In this document: one piece after another, positions 1 to 9,600 of the stretch
How the letters are laid out: each line of letters begins with the position of its first letter
How positions within the stretch are numbered: position 1 is the stretch's first letter
Source of the DNA: a bacterium
GTDB taxonomy: Bacteria > Armatimonadota > Zipacnadia > Zipacnadales > UBA11051
Direction: 5' to 3'
DNA: 64,000 bases
NCBI GenBank assembly: GCA_021372615.1
Contig: JAJFUB010000046.1
Coordinates: 1 to 64,000, forward strand
Made by a program: the position numbers and the translations under genes
Notes under the pieces: generated by a model
What the model was told of the DNA's origin: nothing
The model's database searches: none
What the model saw: only the letters and a program-made list of their open reading frames with translations

Positions 1-594
1 CACATGAAGGCCTTCATGTCCCACCCGCTCAGCGTCATGCGCCACTTCTGCGGCGAGGCGACCCATGTGCAGGCCTTCATGAACCGGCCCGGCTTCCGCC
101 GCAGCGCCGGCGACTCGCTGCTGTCCACCTGCAGCATCCACCTGCGCTATGCCAATGACGCCGTCGGCTACCTGCTGAGCCAGCGCGGCGACTGCACCTA
201 TGGCCTGGGCGGCTGGTGGAGCTGCGAAGTCGCGGGCACCAAGGGCACGTTCTGCATCGAGAACTGCGTCGAGAAGGTCACCTACTGGAAGGCCCCCGAC
301 GGCCGCGGCCCGGGCAAGCCGGGCACCATCGCCCCCGGCGAAGAGGGCGGCCCGGAAGTCTTCGAGTCCGGCACGCACAATTTCGGCGAGACGTTCCCGA
401 ACCGCATCCACGCCTTCCTAGAGGACGTGAGCAACAACGTGCCGCGGCACGAGTTCCGCGCCTCGGGCCGGGACGCGCTGGCGGTGCTGGAGATCACCTT
501 CGCGGCGATGGACAGCTACGAGCAGGGCGGCGCACTGGTACGCCCGCACCCGCTCCCGCCGCTGGAAGTGAAGCCGGAGGAGTTGCTGGGGTAG
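1..594 (+). CDS. Gfo/Idh/MocA-family oxidoreductase, C-terminal part (5' end outside window)
   Basis: The reading frame is open from the first base, so this is the C-terminal ~197 residues of a longer protein. What is visible is the alpha/beta substrate-binding domain of a Gfo/Idh/MocA dehydrogenase: a beta-rich stretch ending in a Gly/Trp-rich GLGGWW segment, then the segment NFGETFPNRIHAFLEDV and a final helix GRDALAVLEITFAAMDS. That helix is the usual closing element of sugar or inositol dehydrogenases of this family. The NAD(P)-binding Rossmann domain and the catalytic Lys of the EKP motif lie upstream and cannot be checked. Two complete relatives are encoded at 25021-26019 and 27680-28879. 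The substrate cannot be inferred. A strong hairpin follows 21 bases after the stop. Confidence 0.8.
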   Translation, partial: HMKAFMSHPLSVMRHFCGEATHVQAFMNRPGFRRSAGDSLLSTCSIHLRYANDAVGYLLSQRGDCTYGLGGWWSCEVAGTKGTFCIENCVEKVTYWKAPDGRGPGKPGTIAPGEEGGPEVFESGTHNFGETFPNRIHAFLEDVSNNVPRHEFRASGRDALAVLEITFAAMDSYEQGGALVRPHPLPPLEVKPEELLG

Positions 595-615
595 TCACGC
601 GTGCAAGCTGGTACC

Positions 616-648
616 GAGCGGCCGCGGCCCATTGGGCCGCGGCTGCTC
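616..648 (+). terminator. Strong hairpin after the oxidoreductase gene
   Basis: A ten-base perfect stem (GCCGCGGCCC / GGGCCGCGGC, loop ATT) is extended by GAGC/GCTC with one G-T wobble, 21 bases after the stop at 594. There is no T tract, so it is either a factor-assisted terminator or a palindromic repeat. It separates the oxidoreductase from the E1 gene. Confidence 0.45.
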
Positions 649-664
649 GCTGTGCGCTGACTGA

Positions 665-694
665 TTCGACAAACCGCCCCTCTTGTGGCATACT
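665..694 (+). promoter_or_regulatory. Candidate sigma-70-type promoter for the E1 fusion gene
   Basis: TTCGAC (665-670) and CATACT (689-694) are separated by 18 bases and lie 134 bases upstream of the E1 start. Each hexamer matches four of six consensus positions. This is the best candidate in the 595-827 gap but is weak, and the leader would be unusually long. Confidence 0.3.
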
Positions 695-827
695 ACCCCA
701 ACAAGTCCAGCCGCCACCGTACGGGCCAGTGGTGCCCGTGCGGCTCTTGTGTTGCCTGCCGTACGGTCGCTCGGCCCAACCCCAATACCAACCACCGCAA
801 TCGCGTGTGCGTGAGGAGTTCTTTTCT

Positions 828-3113
828 ATGCCCAAAGATGGTGACGTGTATCCCGATTTCACTCCCGGCCAGATCACCTTCGACCCCATCCCCCTGTTCA
901 CGTACCACGGCGACATCCAGGAGGCCATCGCCGAGGGGCTGAGCAAGGACGAGGCCCTGAAGCTGCTCGATCACATGCTGCACATTCGCTTCTTCGAGGA
1001 GATGATCGTCAGGCTCAAGGGCAAGAAGTTCAAGCCCCTGGTGGACTATAAGTTCATCGGCGCCACCCACCTGTCCATCGGCCAGGAAGCCGTCGCCGTC
1101 GGCGCCATCGGAGCCATCAACGCCGACGACTACATCACCTCTACCCACCGCGGCCACGGCCACTCCATCGCCAAGGGCGCCTTTGCCCTGGAGAAGCGCG
1201 ACGTGGCGCAGCTCGCCGAGTTCATCGGTGAGGACGCCGCGAACTACGACATGTCCGACCGCAAGGGCGTGCTCGACTGCGCCATGCAGGAGCACCTCAA
1301 CCGCACCATGGCCGAGCTGTTTGGCAAGGAAGAGGGCTACTGCCGGGGGCGTGGCGGTGGCATGCACATCGCCGACTTCCACGCCGGCCACCTGGGCGCC
1401 AATGCCATCGTCGGCGGCTCCTTCGCCATCGGCGCCGGCGCCGCCATGGCCGCCTCAATGCTCCAGGACGGCAAGGTCTGCCTGTGCATCGTCGGCGATG
1501 GCGCGACCAACAACGGCATCGCCCATGAGGCCATGAACTGGGCCGCTCAGGACCAGTTCGCAGAGGGTTGCCCGGTCATCTTCCTGGTCGAGAACAACCA
1601 GTACGGCATGACCGGCCAGCAGAAGGGCGAGGTCACGGGCATTGACTGGCTGGCCCAGCGCGGCGCCGGGTACAGCCGCGAGAACATGCACGCCGAGGTT
1701 GTCAACGGCATGAGCGTCCTGGCCGTGCGCGATGCCGTCACCCGCGCGGCGAAGCTGTGCCGCGAGGGCCAGGGCCCGGTGCTGCTCGAGTGCATCACCT
1801 ACCGCTACATGGGCCACTCGCTGTCCGACGACCGCACCACCTACCGCAGCAAGAACGAGGAGAAGGCCTGGCAGGACATTGACCCCGTCGAGACCTACCA
1901 GAAGGCGCTGATCGAGAGTGGCATCGCCACGCAGGACCTGATTGACATCCACCGCAAGATCGCGCAGGAGCGCATTGACCGCGCCACGCTCTTTGCCTCC
2001 GAGGCGACCGATCCCGATCCCGCCACGATCTACGAGGGCCTCTCCGCCGAGACCACCTCGGACGACATAGACCCCAAGTGGGCCACGCCGCAGGAGGCGC
2101 TGCTGGCGGAGTACAAGCCCCAGCGGCGCGACTCGACCGGCAGCATCCTGGCCCGCCATGCCGTCATCGAGGCCCTCATCGAGGAGATGCTGCGCGACCA
2201 GCGCGTCGTCCTCTATGGCGAGGATGTGGCCGACTACGGCGGCGCTTTCCAGGCCACACGCGGCATCTTCGAGATCTTCGGCCGCCAGCGGTGCTTCAAT
2301 GCCCCGATCTCCGAGTCGGCCATCATCGGCACCGCGGCCGGCGCGGCCATGGCCGGGATGCGGCCCGTGTGCGAGCTGATGTACATTGACTTCATCCTCA
2401 TGACGATGGACCAGACCGGCAACCAGGCCGCCAAGAACCGCTACATGTTCGGCGGCAAGGCCAAGCTCCCGATGGTCATCCGCACGACCATCGGCGGCGG
2501 CAAGGGCTACGCCGGCCAGCACAGCCAGAGCCTCGAGGCCGTGGCGACGATGTTCCCGGGGCTCAAGGTGGTCGCGCCCTCGACAGCCTATGACCTCAAG
2601 GGCCTGCTGAAGGCCGCTATCCGCGACGACAACCCGGTCGTCTTCATCGAGCACCAGAACCTCTACCTGGTGAAGGACCCCGTGCCCGAGGAGGACTACA
2701 CGGTGCCGCTGGGCGTGGGCAAGGTCGTCCGCGAGGGCACGGACATCACGGTCGTGGCGTACTCGTGGATGATGCAGCGGGCGCTCGAGGCGGCCGACAA
2801 GGCCGCCGAGGAGGGCATCTCGGTCGAGATCGTGGACCCGCGCACGCTCGTGCCGCTGGATGAGGACCTCATCAACGCCTCGGTGAGCAAGACCGGCCGG
2901 CTGCTGTGCGTGCAGCAGGCGCCGGAGATCGGCTGCTACGCCGAGCACATCGCGTACAAGGCGCAGGAGGCGTGCTTCGCCAGCCTGAAGGCCCCCGTGA
3001 AGATCGTAGCGGCCCACAACACGCCGCCGCCGATGGCCGCGACGCTGGAAGCGGAGTTCCTGCCCAGCGTGGACAAGATCCTGAAGGGCATCCAGCAGAC
3101 TGTGGGGCGGTAG
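828..3113 (+). CDS. 2-oxoacid dehydrogenase E1 component, alpha and beta subunits fused
   Basis: This is a 761-residue thiamine-diphosphate enzyme predicted to decarboxylate pyruvate, acetoin or a branched 2-oxoacid and pass the acyl group to an E2. Residues ~50-410 are the alpha part, with the ThDP-binding motif GDG...NN at 223-229 and the phosphorylation-loop-like GHSLSDDRTTYRSK. Residues ~435-761 are the beta part (YGEDVADYGG with Glu465, then PISESAIIGTAAGAAMAG). In most bacteria these are two genes. Here one chain joins them through a short ~20-residue linker. The start at 828 is chosen because GAGGAG lies 9 bases upstream; the frame stays open further upstream but is not homologous. No E2 or E3 gene is in the window, so the 2-oxoacid cannot be fixed by context. 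The E1 identity is secure. Confidence 0.93.
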   Translation: MPKDGDVYPDFTPGQITFDPIPLFTYHGDIQEAIAEGLSKDEALKLLDHMLHIRFFEEMIVRLKGKKFKPLVDYKFIGATHLSIGQEAVAVGAIGAINADDYITSTHRGHGHSIAKGAFALEKRDVAQLAEFIGEDAANYDMSDRKGVLDCAMQEHLNRTMAELFGKEEGYCRGRGGGMHIADFHAGHLGANAIVGGSFAIGAGAAMAASMLQDGKVCLCIVGDGATNNGIAHEAMNWAAQDQFAEGCPVIFLVENNQYGMTGQQKGEVTGIDWLAQRGAGYSRENMHAEVVNGMSVLAVRDAVTRAAKLCREGQGPVLLECITYRYMGHSLSDDRTTYRSKNEEKAWQDIDPVETYQKALIESGIATQDLIDIHRKIAQERIDRATLFASEATDPDPATIYEGLSAETTSDDIDPKWATPQEALLAEYKPQRRDSTGSILARHAVIEALIEEMLRDQRVVLYGEDVADYGGAFQATRGIFEIFGRQRCFNAPISESAIIGTAAGAAMAGMRPVCELMYIDFILMTMDQTGNQAAKNRYMFGGKAKLPMVIRTTIGGGKGYAGQHSQSLEAVATMFPGLKVVAPSTAYDLKGLLKAAIRDDNPVVFIEHQNLYLVKDPVPEEDYTVPLGVGKVVREGTDITVVAYSWMMQRALEAADKAAEEGISVEIVDPRTLVPLDEDLINASVSKTGRLLCVQQAPEIGCYAEHIAYKAQEACFASLKAPVKIVAAHNTPPPMAATLEAEFLPSVDKILKGIQQTVGR

Positions 3114-3147
3114 ACGCCCGATGGTCCACCCGCTAAGGAGACCACTA

Positions 3148-3188
3148 CGGCCCGCAGCGACCACCCACGGTCGTCTGCGGGCCGTTTC
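3148..3188 (+). terminator. Rho-independent-like terminator after the E1 gene
   Basis: An outer stem CGGCCCGCAG (3148-3157) / CTGCGGGCCG (3175-3184) encloses an inner stem CGACC/GGTCG, giving about 15 paired bases, followed by TTTCGT. It lies between the E1 stop and the next start, implying separate transcription of the two genes. Confidence 0.55.
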
Positions 3189-3200
3189 GTGACACGAGCC

Positions 3201-4196
3201 ATGCCACGGATTCCTCTGTCGCTGTCCGTCTACGAACACGCCGCCTCCTTCTTGGGCCTCACGCCCTGGGAGGTGTGCCGCTCTGCCGAGCTGGTCTACC
3301 GCGCCCATCGCGAGGCGTACCTGGCCTACCGTCACTTCCCCCTGGTCGTCGGCATCGACATCTACAACCTGGAGGCGGAGGCCTATGGCGCGGAGCTGGT
3401 GCGCCCGGCCGGCGCGGGCATTCCCGCCATCACGCAGCCCATCATGACGCTCGCCGATGATCCGCGCCGCCGCGCTTTCGACCCGGCGACGGCCGGACGC
3501 ATCCCGCTGATGATCGAGGCGGCGCAGCGCCTGCAGGCCGACTTCCCGGAGGCCGACGTCCGCCTGCCGGTGAGCGGCCCCTTCTCGGTCGCCCAAAGCC
3601 TGCTCGGCCTCGAGCCCCTGGCCATGGCCGCCGCGCTCGAACCCAGCCGGGTCCGGGACTTCCTCCTGGCCCTCGTCCCGGGGCAGGTGCGCACCTGCGA
3701 GGCCATCCTGGCCGCCGGTCTCGGCATCGCCTTCTTCGAGTCCGCCGCCGCGCCGCCCCTGTTGTCGCCAAGGCAGTTCCGCGAGATCGAGCTGCCGGCG
3801 CTCCAGTGCGCCATGCAGGAGGTGTCGGCCGTCATCCAGGCGGCGGGTGCCGCGACGGGTGCGGCGGGCCCCGCCGCGCTGCCCTGCATCATCGGCGGCG
3901 ACACAGCGCCCATCGTCGAGGACTTGCTGAGCACCGGCACCGACTTCCTGATCTGCCCGGCCGAGACCGACCGCGACGCCTTCCTCGCCCGGACGGCGGC
4001 CCGCCCGGAGGTGCGTGTGCGGGTCAACCTCGACCCGGCCGTCTACACGTCCGGCACCCCCGCGGCGATGCAGGTGGCGGTGGATGAGGTGGTGAAGCTA
4101 GCCGCCAGGCGCCCCAACCTGCTGCTGGGCACGGGCGCGATTCCGTACGAGACGCCGCACCAGAACATCCAGGCGCTCATCGCCATGTGCGCTTGA
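3201..4196 (+). CDS. Uroporphyrinogen decarboxylase-family (methyltransferase-like) protein lacking metal ligands
   Basis: The 331-residue protein has the UroD/MtaA/CmuA TIM-barrel pattern: an N-terminal YEHAASFLGL helix, VSGPFSVAQSLLGLEPL around residues 124-140, and the typical C-terminal GTGAIPYETPHQNI (~310-323). Members of the methyltransferase branch (MtaA type) bind zinc through one His and two Cys. Here the H-x-C-G position is IGGDT (231-235) and the C-terminal Cys is replaced by Ala (AIPYETP), so zinc-dependent methyl transfer is unlikely as usually understood. The haem-pathway UroD signature is also absent. ATG 3201 is preferred, but GTG 3189 in the same frame is possible because neither has a clear ribosome site. 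The function is unknown. Two other family members occur at 12004-13119 and 40942-41973. Confidence 0.75.
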   Translation: MPRIPLSLSVYEHAASFLGLTPWEVCRSAELVYRAHREAYLAYRHFPLVVGIDIYNLEAEAYGAELVRPAGAGIPAITQPIMTLADDPRRRAFDPATAGRIPLMIEAAQRLQADFPEADVRLPVSGPFSVAQSLLGLEPLAMAAALEPSRVRDFLLALVPGQVRTCEAILAAGLGIAFFESAAAPPLLSPRQFREIELPALQCAMQEVSAVIQAAGAATGAAGPAALPCIIGGDTAPIVEDLLSTGTDFLICPAETDRDAFLARTAARPEVRVRVNLDPAVYTSGTPAAMQVAVDEVVKLAARRPNLLLGTGAIPYETPHQNIQALIAMCA

Positions 4197-4219
4197 CCCT
4201 CGGACCGTGGAGCGTGACC

Positions 4220-5857
4220 ATGAGAGCCATCGCGGCATGTGTCGGTGCGCTGTTTGTCCTGCAACTCCCCCTCCTGGCCCAGACCCCCGACTGGACCCTC
4301 AGCTTCGACATGGACCAGGCGCCCAACACTGGCGGCTGGCAGAGCACCGTCACCCGACACGAAGTCAAGGACGGGGTCCTGCGCATCGTCGATGACAGCA
4401 CCGAGCGTGGCTCGGGCCACTGCTTCCAGGTGAGCTGGCAGGCCGACCCCGCGCAGGAGGCCGTGGTCGAGGCGCGGATGAAGGTCGTGTCCAGCGAGGG
4501 CGACGCGGGGGTCTGCCTCTGGGTGTCCAACGGGGTCAACGAGGAGGGCGTGCAGTTCCGCACCGACGGGATTGACCTGGCCTTCGCGAAGCTGAAGTAC
4601 GCGCTGGACACGACGAAGGACTTCCACGTCTACCGCCTCACGCTCAAGGGGCAGGACCTGAAGCTGTATGTGGATGACAAGCTGGCGATTGACGCCACCG
4701 GCAAGGCGACCGCGCCGGCGCACCAGGGACGCAACCAGCTCACCTTCGGCAGCGCCTCCAGCGCCGCCAAGGGCGAGTCGCTGTGGGACTACGTGAGGTT
4801 CAAGTCACCCATGGAACTGCAGCAGGCTATCGTGCCGCCGCAACTGGAGCAGGTCACGATCTTCCGCGAGCCCGATACGTACGCCGTCTTCCCCGGCCTG
4901 CGCATGGACGAGGCCACCGGCCGTCTGGCGACCAGCTTCCGGGCCGGGGGGCCGAAGTCGCACATTGACGCCAAGGGCGCCGGGTCGGTCTCCATGGTCA
5001 GCGACGACGGCGGCAAGACCTGGCAGAAGGGGCCGATGCTCCCCGGCAAGCCCTTCGTGGGCCCGAACGGGCGGCAAGTGCGGGTCTGGTGCAAGTGGTG
5101 GCAGGAGCACCCGGCCGAGAAGCGCGAGGAGTTGCAGAAGCAGGGCTATCTCGTGCGCGACGTACGCCCCGGCACCGTCGCCTTCTGCGCCGGGGCCATG
5201 TGCGGCCTCTCCAAAGACGACGGCAAGACGTGGGAGAACCGCGAGATCCAGTACCCCTTCATGGCCTGCCTGGCCTCGGGCATGAACTCCCTGCAGCTTG
5301 CCGATGGCACCATCCTCTTCCCCGTCTACGGCTCCCAGAAGCCGGATGACAAGGACTCCTCGTGGCTGCTGCGCTCGACTGACTACGGCGAGACCTGGCA
5401 GTTCATCCAGGTTGGCCTGAAGCCGGAGATCAGCCTGAACGAGCCCGAGATCATCGAGTGCAAGAGCGGGCGGCTGCTCATGGTCATGCGCACGGGCGAG
5501 GGCAACGATCACCTCTGGCAGGCGACCTCCGACGACAAGGGCGCCACGTGGCATGGCCTCAAAGACACCGGCGTGCAGGGCCATCCGCCGGACCTGCTGC
5601 GCCTGCAGGATGGCCGCATCCTGCTGAGCTATGGCTTCCGTCATCCGACGCCCGGCATTCGCGCGGTCGTCAGCAACGACGAGGGGGAAAGCTGGGACCT
5701 GCAGCACATCTACGAGTTGCGCGGCGGCGGCGGCGGCTTCGACCTGGGCTATCCGCACTCGGTGCAGCTCCGGGACGGCACGGTCGTGACGGTGTACTAC
5801 TTCTTCGAGCCCGGCGGGATGCAGTACGTCGCGGCGACGCGGTGGAAGGTGCCGTAG
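4220..5857 (+). CDS. Secreted sialidase-like (BNR/Asp-box) protein with N-terminal lectin-like domain
   Basis: The 545-residue precursor starts with a signal peptide (MRAIAACVGALFVLQLPLLA). Residues ~25-190 look like a concanavalin/LamG-type beta sandwich. The rest is a six-bladed propeller of the sialidase superfamily, with five Asp-box motifs: SDDGGKTW (~260), SKDDGKTW (~331), STDYGETW (~388), SDDKGATW (~437) and SNDEGESW (~485). Known relatives are exo-sialidases and other glycosidases acting on terminal sugars. The catalytic Arg triad and Tyr/Glu pair cannot be assigned with certainty by eye, so the substrate is open. ATG 4220 is chosen for its GGAG site 7 bases upstream and the signal peptide; an in-frame GTG at 4187 would overlap the preceding gene. 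Confidence 0.82.
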   Translation: MRAIAACVGALFVLQLPLLAQTPDWTLSFDMDQAPNTGGWQSTVTRHEVKDGVLRIVDDSTERGSGHCFQVSWQADPAQEAVVEARMKVVSSEGDAGVCLWVSNGVNEEGVQFRTDGIDLAFAKLKYALDTTKDFHVYRLTLKGQDLKLYVDDKLAIDATGKATAPAHQGRNQLTFGSASSAAKGESLWDYVRFKSPMELQQAIVPPQLEQVTIFREPDTYAVFPGLRMDEATGRLATSFRAGGPKSHIDAKGAGSVSMVSDDGGKTWQKGPMLPGKPFVGPNGRQVRVWCKWWQEHPAEKREELQKQGYLVRDVRPGTVAFCAGAMCGLSKDDGKTWENREIQYPFMACLASGMNSLQLADGTILFPVYGSQKPDDKDSSWLLRSTDYGETWQFIQVGLKPEISLNEPEIIECKSGRLLMVMRTGEGNDHLWQATSDDKGATWHGLKDTGVQGHPPDLLRLQDGRILLSYGFRHPTPGIRAVVSNDEGESWDLQHIYELRGGGGGFDLGYPHSVQLRDGTVVTVYYFFEPGGMQYVAATRWKVP

Positions 5858-5926
5858 CCGTAGGACCGCCGGCTTCCAGCCGGCACGCAGTTGGTCTGTG
5901 GGGCGCGTGCGGCTCTGGAGAGCCGC
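5857..5926. repeat. Two palindromic repeats (family B copy and GCGGCTCT hairpin)
   Basis: 5857-5884 is a family-B copy: GCCGTAGGA, then the hairpin GCCGGCT-TCC-AGCCGGC. Two more copies lie at 31410-31437 and (inverted) 31466-31493. 5909-5926 is a second hairpin, GCGGCTCT-GG-AGAGCCGC. Together they fill the gap between the sialidase-like gene and the AMMECR1 gene. Confidence 0.75.
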
Positions 5927-6000
5927 GGTCCAACCGCCCACCACGCTCCGGTCCTCTGCGCGCCGGGAAGGAAAGGCCGCCCAACCTGCACCAAGGGACG

Positions 6001-6669
6001 ATGGCGCGTTTCAGCCATGTTGGGAGCGTGCGCGTGCTTCGTCTGCTGATGCCTCTATTGCCGTTCCTCCTGCTCGGGCCGCTCTCCCCGGCCCCCGCGC
6101 AGGTTGCCGCCCGCTTTCGCCACGACCCCGCCGCCGGCGCAGCGGCTCTGCGCCTGGCACGTCAGGCTCTCGACGAGTACTGTCTCCACCGCAATCGCCT
6201 GCCTGTGCCTGAGGACCTGCCGGCGCTGCTGTACGAGCACGCCGGTGTCTTTGTCTCCGCCCAGGTGAACGGCGCGCCGCGCTGCTGCATGGGGACGCTG
6301 CGGCCGCAAGGGCCGAGCCTGGCCGCGGACCTCATCGAGGCGGCCGTGCGGGCCGCCGCCCATGACACGCGTTTCCCCCCGCTGAGGCCCGCCGAGCTAC
6401 CCGGCCTGCGGGTCATCGTGTCCATTCTGGATCCCCCGCAGGCCACGGTCGAGCCCTTCGCGCTCGACCCCGTCAGCGACGGGCTGGCAGTCCGCTCAGC
6501 GCTGCGCACGGGCGTGGTGCTGCCCGGGGAGACCGGGCGCCCCGACCGCTTCGTGTCGTGGGCGCTGACGCGGGCCGGGGCACGCCATGGGGAACAGGTC
6601 GAGTACTTCCGCCTCACGGCGGTTCGGTTCATGGAGCACCCCACAGGTGCGAGTCAGTCTGGGAGGTAG
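6001..6669 (+). CDS. Exported AMMECR1-domain protein
   Basis: The protein has 222 residues. After a hydrophobic leader (LRLLMPLLPFLLLGPLSPAPAQ) follows a single AMMECR1 domain: ARQALDEYCLHRNRLP, GVFVSAQVNGAPRCCMGTLRP, then DTRFPPLRPAELPGLRVIVSIL. The family core LRGCIG reads PRCCMG here, so the Cys is kept but the preceding Gly is also Cys. AMMECR1 proteins are usually cytosolic and of unknown biochemical role, so the apparent signal peptide is unusual. The start is uncertain: ATG 6001 has a purine run only a few bases away, whereas GTG 6034 has GGGAG 7 bases upstream and would give a cleaner signal peptide. The stop lies inside the GGGAGG ribosome site of the alpha-2-macroglobulin gene, so the two are probably co-translated. 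Confidence 0.75.
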   Translation: MARFSHVGSVRVLRLLMPLLPFLLLGPLSPAPAQVAARFRHDPAAGAAALRLARQALDEYCLHRNRLPVPEDLPALLYEHAGVFVSAQVNGAPRCCMGTLRPQGPSLAADLIEAAVRAAAHDTRFPPLRPAELPGLRVIVSILDPPQATVEPFALDPVSDGLAVRSALRTGVVLPGETGRPDRFVSWALTRAGARHGEQVEYFRLTAVRFMEHPTGASQSGR

Positions 6670-6673
6670 GAAC

Positions 6674-9600
6674 ATGTCACACTCCATCCGCTGGATGCTC
6701 ATCGGCGCCCTCGTCGGCCTCTGCGCTTCAGTTGTCACGGCGCAGCCCCCGATGCCGCCGCCACCTGGGTCGCCCCCGCTGCCGCCTCCGCCGCCGGGCC
6801 GGGGCGTTCAGACCCGCCAGCCCAGCGCCAAGGCGCCTAACCTACAGGTCAGCGCGAGCCAGCGCACCTTTGCCGTGGGCAAGAAGGTGCTGCTGTCGCT
6901 GTCCACCTACAACCTCAAGCAGGCCAACCTGGCCGTGTATCGGGTCGCCCTGGAGGCCCTGGCGCCCAGCGCCGCGGCTGCCGCCGAGGATGACGCGAAG
7001 GTGCCCGGCAGCCTGCCCTACCGGCTTAAGAACCTCAAGCTCCGCGGCCAGCGTCCGGCCAAGACGCTCACCGTGAAGACGGCGTACTCGCTGGACTCGT
7101 GGGAGGAGAAGACGGTGCCCGTGATGGGCCTGGCGCCGGGGGTCTATGTGGTCTCAGCGACCGCCTATGGCATCGAGAAGCGCACGTGGCTGGCGGTGTC
7201 AGGCCGGGCCATGTTGGCCAAGCGCTCGCCGCACGAGGTCCTCGCCTGGGTCGTCAACGCCACCACCGGCCAGCCGGCGGTGGGCGTACCCGTGGCGCTG
7301 TATGGCGAGAAGGGGAAGGTGCAGACGAAGGCGACGACGGGCGATGGCCTCGTGAAGTTCGATGCGCCGCCGCTGAGCACCCCGGCGTGGCTGGCGACGC
7401 AAGCCGGCGACCCCGCCTTCGCCCAGGGCCTCTCCCCCGCCGTCGTTGACCCCTACGTGGCGACCCTCTACACCGACCGCCCGGTCTACCGCCCCGGCCA
7501 GAACATCAAGTTCCGCGGCACGATCCGCGAGTTCGCGAGCGGTCAGTACTCGCTGCCCGCGGCGAGCACCGAGACTGTGCGTGCGCGCATCAAGACCGAC
7601 GGCGGCAGCGTCGTCTACGACGAGCAGCTCCCGCTCAACGCATGGGGCACCTTCAATGGCGAGTTCCAGCTTGCCCCCGAGCCGCCGCTGGGGGACTACG
7701 AACTCAACGTCACCGTCGGCAAGGGCGCCAAGGAGACGATCTTCTTCCACAGCTTCCGCGTCGAGGCGTACCGCAAGCCCGAGTTCACCGTGGATGTGAA
7801 GATTGACAAGCCCCTGTACAAGAGCGGCGACGATGTCTACTTCACCATCTCCGCCAAGTACTTCTTCGGCAGCCCGGTGTCGGGCGGCAAGGTCAGCTAC
7901 AACATCCGCTTCAATGAGGCCAGCGAGGCGCCGCCGGCGCACATCGTCTCCGCCGCCGGCCTGGGCACGGCCGCCATCGGGCAGATCGAGGACAGCTTCG
8001 AGGGCGCCGGACGCCTGGACAAGGACGGCAAGCTGCGCCTCTACCTGAAGACCAAGCATCTGCCGTATGACCGCAGCCTGAGCATCTCGGCCGAGGTGAG
8101 CGAGACGGCGCTGCGCCCGCGCTCCGGCAGCGACAGCACGCTCATCGCCGGCGCAGGCATCAACCTCGACATCAGCCCCAACGCCTACCAGTACCAGGTC
8201 GGCGAGACCGCGACCGTCACGGTGCGCACGACCGACCGCGAGGGCAAGCCCGTCTCCACTGCCGTCAACCTCTCGTTCGTTGAGAACCTGGAGGACCGCG
8301 AGGGGCGCTCGTACGAGGAGACCACCAAGAAGGTCGTCGAGACGAGTAGCGAGGGTCGGGCGGAGGTGTCGTTCCCCCTGAAGCGTCTGGGCTACCACCA
8401 CTTCGAGGCCTGGGCCAAGGACCAGGACGGCAACCCCGTCTATGACTCCGAGAGCATTGACGTGGTCAAGAAGAAGGAACTGCGGCGCTGGCCCTCGCTG
8501 GAGATGAGCGCTGACGCCAGCTCCTACAAACCGGGCGACACCGCTGTCATCAAGGGTGAGACCGATCAGCTCGGGGCCTGGATGCTCGTGACCGTCGAGG
8601 GCGAGCACCTCTTCTCCTCGAAGGTCGTCCGGCTGCAGGCCAACCAGTTCAGCTTCAAGGTGCCGATCACCGAGGACTTCCGGCCGAACGTCGAGGTGCG
8701 CGCGGCGATCATCCGCAAGGGCGAGTTCACCGGCGCGAACGATGACCTGTCCGTCCCGTTCGCCGACAAGCAGCTCACGGTGACGATCACCCCGAACAAG
8801 GACAAGTACCAGCCGGCCGAGACCGCGAGCTATGCCATCACCACCCGCGATGCGAGCGGGGCGGCGGTGCCGGCGGAGGTGGGCCTTGGCGTCGTGGACG
8901 CCAGCGTCTACGAGATCCGGTCGGACACCACGCCCAACCCGTTCGATGCGTTCTGGGGCGAGCGGGAGAACCGTGTCGAGACGCAGTTCTCGCTCGAGAA
9001 CATGTACCCGGGCGGGGCCTATCAGATGATGCCGGCAGCCGCACCGATGATGGAGCGAGCTGAGATGCCCCGCGACGGCTCCAGCAAGGCTGGCGATGCT
9101 GCCCCGCGCGTCCGGCGCTTCTTCACCGACACCGCCTACTGGGGCCCGTCGGTCGTGACCGACGCCAACGGCACGGCGGAAGTGAAGTTCACCGTCCCCG
9201 ACAACCTCACGACCTGGCGAGCCACCGCACGTGGCGTCACGAAAGCTACGCAGGCCGGCGAGAACCGCAAGGACGTCGTCGTCACCATGCCGCTGCTGGT
9301 GCGCTTCACCCTCCCGCGCTTCTATGTGCAGGGCGATGAGGCCACCGCCGCCGCGACGGTGCACAACTACACCGGCACCGAGCGCAATGTGAAGGTCACG
9401 CTGACGGCCGAGGGCGCCGAAATCCTCGGCGCGGCCGAGCAGAGCATCAAGTTGGAGAATGACGGGCTCAAGCGCCTGACCTGGAAGATCAAGGTCACCG
9501 GCAAGGACAATGCGCGGTTCCTCGTCAGCGCCGACGGCGGCCCTGGGGGCAAGGACGCCACCGAGGCCACGTTGCCGATCAAGCCGGACGGCGCCCCGGA

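Noticed and set aside
595-827. Extension of the E1 frame upstream to 216
   Set aside because: The upstream codons overlap the oxidoreductase gene in another frame, lack homology and have no ribosome site; ATG 828 has one.
5458-6000. Upstream extension of the AMMECR1 frame
   Set aside because: It overlaps the sialidase-like gene in a different frame and passes through two palindromic repeats; the family domain begins well downstream.
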